A stretch of DNA of 64,000 nt from the NCBI GenBank assembly GCA_030524035.1, contig JAUNHG010000001.1, forward strand, positions 403,250 through 467,249, in the 5' to 3' direction. The notes under the pieces are model-generated. The model was not told the DNA's origin. It was given only the letters and a program-made list of their open reading frames with translations, and searched no databases. This document shows positions 61,153 through 64,000 of this stretch, piece after piece; the stretch's first letter is position 1; each line of letters begins with the position of its first letter. This DNA comes from Kocuria sp. GTDB lineage: Bacteria > Actinomycetota > Actinomycetes > Actinomycetales > Micrococcaceae. The position numbers and the translations under genes were made by a program.

Positions 61153-61752
61153 GTGCCGGTGGAAATCCCCACTGATCTTTCGCCGGAACTCGTTCCTTTC
61201 GCGTGGCTACTCGGTCAGTGGGAGGGCGACGGTTTTTTGGGTTACGCGGACGTGGAACAGCGTCCATTCCGGCAGCACGTTCACTTTGCGCATCACGGGT
61301 TGCCGTTTTTGGAATACCGGGCGGAAACACATCTGATGGACGACGACGGCCTGCCGTCCCGGTTGATTGCTGTGGAAACCGGTTTTTGGCAGCTAGACCG
61401 TAGGTATGAAGACGGTGATCTAGGCCCCGGGTTGCTGCCCCCTGATGTCGTTCCTGTGTTGCGTGATGCCGCCGCTGTGGAGAGACTGCGCACTGCATCC
61501 GGCGGGTTCCCTGTGTTAGCAACGATCAGTCGCCCCGGTGGAATCAGCGAACTGTACCTGGGTGAGATTCATGGCCCTCGTATTCAACTGGGCACGGATG
61601 CCGTGATGCGCTCGGCAGGAGCCGCAACATACACAGCCGCTACACGCATGTTTGGTTTGGTCAACGGGGACCTTTTGTGGGCGTGGGATATGGCAGCTGA
61701 AGGACACGAATTGGCCACTCACGCATCTGCTGAGTTGAAGAAGAAGGGTTGA
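61153..61752 (+). CDS. nitrobindin/FABP-like haem-binding beta-barrel protein
   Basis: 199-residue protein of the DUF1794 family. The start PFAWLLGQWEGDGFLGYADVEQ has the GXWXGXG motif and the end has ATHASAELKKK. Bacterial nitrobindins hold ferric haem and react with peroxynitrite or nitric oxide. GTG 61153 follows the small membrane gene by 2 bp; ygfZ follows 6 bp later. Confidence 0.88.
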   Translation: MPVEIPTDLSPELVPFAWLLGQWEGDGFLGYADVEQRPFRQHVHFAHHGLPFLEYRAETHLMDDDGLPSRLIAVETGFWQLDRRYEDGDLGPGLLPPDVVPVLRDAAAVERLRTASGGFPVLATISRPGGISELYLGEIHGPRIQLGTDAVMRSAGAATYTAATRMFGLVNGDLLWAWDMAAEGHELATHASAELKKKG

Positions 61753-61758
61753 TTACTA

Positions 61759-62958
61759 GTGGCTACAGCCACGTACCGGTCGGTTCTTCTGGATACTGCC
61801 CATGGAGCCGTTGAAGCTGTGGGCCGCGACGCCGGGGTAGCCGCGCATTATGGTGACCCTTTGCGAGAACAACGTTCACTGATCCGAGGGCAAGCGGTTG
61901 TTGATCTGTCTCACTTCGGAGTGCTCACGGTGGAAGGCCCGGACCGATTGTCCTGGTTAACCACGCTATCTTCCCAAGTGCTCACTAATCTCGACCCGGG
62001 AGACAGCGCGGAGACCTTATTTTTGTCGGTCCAAGGGCGGGTCGAATTCGCCCCGCATGTGGTGGACGACGGCACACGGTCCTGGTTGATCGTGGAAGCG
62101 CATGAACTTCAGCCCTTGCATGAATGGCTCGATCGCATGCGTTTTGCGTTACGTGTTGAGGTTGTTGACCGCAGTAACGACGTCGCCGTTGTGGGAGCTG
62201 TCCAAGTTCCTGAGCACGTGGAGGCAGCTTCGGCTCGTCTTGCTGCCGACCACAAGGGGCAACTGTCTGCTTCAACGGACTCGGGAGCACCATTGGTGTG
62301 GGTGGATCCTTGGCCTGGCGTGGTGCATGGGGGGTGGGCGTATAGCTCAACCCCTGATCACCCTGCTCAGCACTATTCTTGGCATCAAGTGTTGGTGGCC
62401 CGTGATGACCTGACGGAGATTTTCGCCGGCCCTGCTGCTGACGGTTTGGCCCTGTCGGGCATCTGGGCTGCTGAAGCTCTGCGCATCGAAGCTTGGCGGC
62501 CGCGTGCAGGAACCGAGGTGGATGATCGCACGGTTCCCCATGAACTGGATTGGTTGCGCACAGCGGTCCATCTGGAAAAAGGCTGCTACAAAGGCCAGGA
62601 AACGGTGGCGCGGGTGCACAATCTGGGGCACCCGCCCCGTCGCCTGACTTTCTTGGATGTGGACGGCTCCGAACACACGGTGCCACCGGCTGGTGCCGAA
62701 GTGGTGTTGGATGGGCGTGTGGTAGGGCGTGTGACTGCAGCGCAGCTACACCATGAAGCAGGCCCCATAGCGCTGGCTGTCATCAAACGCGCGGTGGATC
62801 CCACAGCACAGCTGACGGTGCGCGTCCCTAGATCCGATGTTGAGCCCATTGAAGACCACGCGGCGGAGCAGTGGGCGGCCACGCAGATTGTTGTGGTTCC
62901 CCCGGACGCTGGGCAGACGGTCCAGCGTCCGAAAGGTTTTTTGCGAGGCCCTCGGTAA
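61759..62958 (+). CDS. ygfZ: folate-binding protein YgfZ
   Basis: GcvT-like protein of 399 residues that aids Fe-S cluster enzymes using tetrahydrofolate. The YgfZ signature KGCYKGQE is present (HLEKGCYKGQETVARVHNLGHPPRR, about residue 273), with the N-terminal VVDLSHFGVLTVEGPDRLSWLTTL. The stop codon TAA lies inside a perfect inverted repeat shared with the convergent pfkA. Confidence 0.93.
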   Translation: MATATYRSVLLDTAHGAVEAVGRDAGVAAHYGDPLREQRSLIRGQAVVDLSHFGVLTVEGPDRLSWLTTLSSQVLTNLDPGDSAETLFLSVQGRVEFAPHVVDDGTRSWLIVEAHELQPLHEWLDRMRFALRVEVVDRSNDVAVVGAVQVPEHVEAASARLAADHKGQLSASTDSGAPLVWVDPWPGVVHGGWAYSSTPDHPAQHYSWHQVLVARDDLTEIFAGPAADGLALSGIWAAEALRIEAWRPRAGTEVDDRTVPHELDWLRTAVHLEKGCYKGQETVARVHNLGHPPRRLTFLDVDGSEHTVPPAGAEVVLDGRVVGRVTAAQLHHEAGPIALAVIKRAVDPTAQLTVRVPRSDVEPIEDHAAEQWAATQIVVVPPDAGQTVQRPKGFLRGPR

Positions 62959-62986
62959 CCGCTATATCTCGGTTCAGCGGTTACCG
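62953..62986. terminator. 11-bp perfect hairpin holding both stop codons of ygfZ and pfkA
   Basis: CGGTAACCGCT (62953-62963) and AGCGGTTACCG (62976-62986), 12-nt loop. The left arm contains the ygfZ TAA, the right arm the pfkA TAA on the other strand. A bidirectional terminator without T-tract. Confidence 0.6.
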
Positions 62987-64000
62987 GCCAAAAAGAATCC
63001 GGGCTTCGTTGTACCGCGCTTCCGGGACGGTTTTGAGGCCGTCCAGAGCTTCGGAAAAATCCACGTGCTCCACAGATGTTCCGCGCAGGGCCACCATTTT
63101 GCCCCAGGAACTGTTACGCACTAGGTCCACTGCCCCCATACCAAATCGGGTGGCCAGGACGCGGTCAAAACTCGTGGGTGCGCCACCGCGCTGGATGTGG
63201 CCCAAGATGGTGTTGCGGGTTTCAATCCCGGTGAGACGTTCGATTTCTCGGGTGACGTATTCGCCGATTCCGCCTAACCGAGGGCGCCCGTCGGCCTCTA
63301 GCCCTTTATCGTGCATGACCTCATCCAGGCCTTCAGGAATGAAGCCTTCGGCGACAACCACGAGGGGAGAGCGCCCACGTTCGTGGACTTCGGCCACCCA
63401 GGCAGCTACCTGATCCATGTGGACTTTTTGTTCAGGAATCAAAATGGCGTGGGCGCCGGCGGACATCCCGGAGTGCAATGCAATCCACCCGACGTGGCGC
63501 CCCATGACTTCGGCCACCATGCAACGGTGATGTGAGTTGCCAGTGGTGCGTAGCCGGTCCATGGCGTCGGTGGCGATCTGCACGGCGGTATCAAAACCAA
63601 AGGTGTAGTCGGTGGCTTGGAGGTCGTTGTCAATGGTCTTTGGTACGCCGACCACTGGCAATCCTGCGTCGGCAAGGCGCTTGGCCCCGGCTAATGTGCC
63701 TTCACCGCCAATAGCGATGATGGCATCCACCCCAAGTTTCGCAATGGTGTCGGCAATTTTTTCTGGTCCACCCTGTTCGCCGTCAAACGGGTTGGTGCGG
63801 GAGGTGCCCAAAATAGTGCCGCCAACACGGGCCAGGCCACGGACAGAGGCCCGAGGCAGGTCCATGGTGTCGCCTTCTACAACTCCACGCCAACCATCGA
63901 GGAAACCCACGAATTCGTAGTCATAGGACTTAATGCCGTGCAATACGGCGCCTCGGATCACGGCATTCAAGCCAGGGCAGTCACCACCGCTGGTTAGCAA
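62981..64000 (-). CDS. pfkA: 6-phosphofructokinase (5' end beyond window)
   Basis: Glycolytic enzyme, 339 residues present; the frame runs off the right edge and only a few N-terminal residues are missing before LTSGGDCPGLNAVIRG. The nucleotide region IGGEGTLAGA has Gly at the position (E. coli 104) that favours ATP, while VPKTIDNDL has Lys at E. coli position 124, as in the ATP-dependent Streptomyces type and in PPi enzymes. EVMGRHVGWIAL and ILGHIQRGGAPTSFDR complete the active site. ATP use is inferred from the Gly. Confidence 0.94.
   Translation of the reverse strand: MLTSGGDCPGLNAVIRGAVLHGIKSYDYEFVGFLDGWRGVVEGDTMDLPRASVRGLARVGGTILGTSRTNPFDGEQGGPEKIADTIAKLGVDAIIAIGGEGTLAGAKRLADAGLPVVGVPKTIDNDLQATDYTFGFDTAVQIATDAMDRLRTTGNSHHRCMVAEVMGRHVGWIALHSGMSAGAHAILIPEQKVHMDQVAAWVAEVHERGRSPLVVVAEGFIPEGLDEVMHDKGLEADGRPRLGGIGEYVTREIERLTGIETRNTILGHIQRGGAPTSFDRVLATRFGMGAVDLVRNSSWGKMVALRGTSVEHVDFSEALDGLKTVPEARYNEARILFGR

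Noticed and set aside
1..64000. CRISPR arrays, insertion sequences, prophage
   Set aside because: No regularly spaced repeats, transposases, integrases or phage genes were seen on either strand.

Overview
The window is 64 kb of a moderately high-GC actinobacterial chromosome. Evidence for an actinobacterium: the 32-residue ribosomal protein bS22, a mycothiol synthase (mshD), a full menaquinone pathway instead of ubiquinone, System II cytochrome c maturation, HadA/HadB dehydratases, a sigma factor fused to its anti-sigma domain, and many genes whose start codon lies 6-7 nt behind a TANNNT -10 box (leaderless pattern). Gene content and order recall Micrococcales and partly follow mycobacterial order (bS22, ccs genes, men genes, polyprenyl synthase, htpX, yajQ; glnR-mshD, nitrobindin, ygfZ), from memory. 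No mycolate genes, phage genes, IS elements or CRISPR arrays were seen.

1-6.4 kb: a GntR/FCD regulator cut by the left edge, bS22, a glutaredoxin-like protein, then a run of histidine phosphatase, TlpA/ResA-like thioredoxin, CcdA, ResB and CcsB/ResC for cytochrome c maturation. 6.4-28 kb: small membrane proteins and a menaquinone supercluster (menA, menE, menB, menC, menD, menF, menG, menJ-like reductase, polyprenyl diphosphate synthase) on both strands. Interleaved are L-lactate dehydrogenase, a PutP-type symporter, glutamyl-Q tRNA(Asp) synthetase, an MBL hydrolase, a PAP2 phosphatase, a polar amino acid ABC transporter, and an NSS transporter with its MetS-like small subunit. MenH and MenI are not visible.

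28-37.6 kb: RarD permease, a divergent pair of poorly known proteins (DUF6882-like with an acidic tail; YezG-like plus two SseB-like domains), the sigma/anti-sigma fusion, HtpX, YajQ, a small secreted protein, tRNA-Tyr and thioredoxin. 37.6-41.8 kb: a DEAD-box RNA helicase behind a 403-bp gap, then a histidine kinase and OmpR-type regulator.

42-50.7 kb is the most unusual part: three glycosyltransferases, an ABC exporter and a protein with two APH-type kinase domains, all joined by 1-4 nt stop/start overlaps, followed by a small membrane protein with an Asp-rich C-terminus. It looks like a dedicated pathway that builds, phosphorylates and exports a glycoconjugate; I do not recognise it as a described system.

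50.7-64 kb: tRNA-Thr and tRNA-Met, hadA-hadB, an MFS transporter, murB, a TIGR02611 membrane protein, an Asd of the enterobacterial type, folA-thyA, a MutT1-like Nudix/phosphatase, mshD, a GlnR-type regulator, small membrane proteins, nitrobindin, YgfZ and a 6-phosphofructokinase cut by the right edge.
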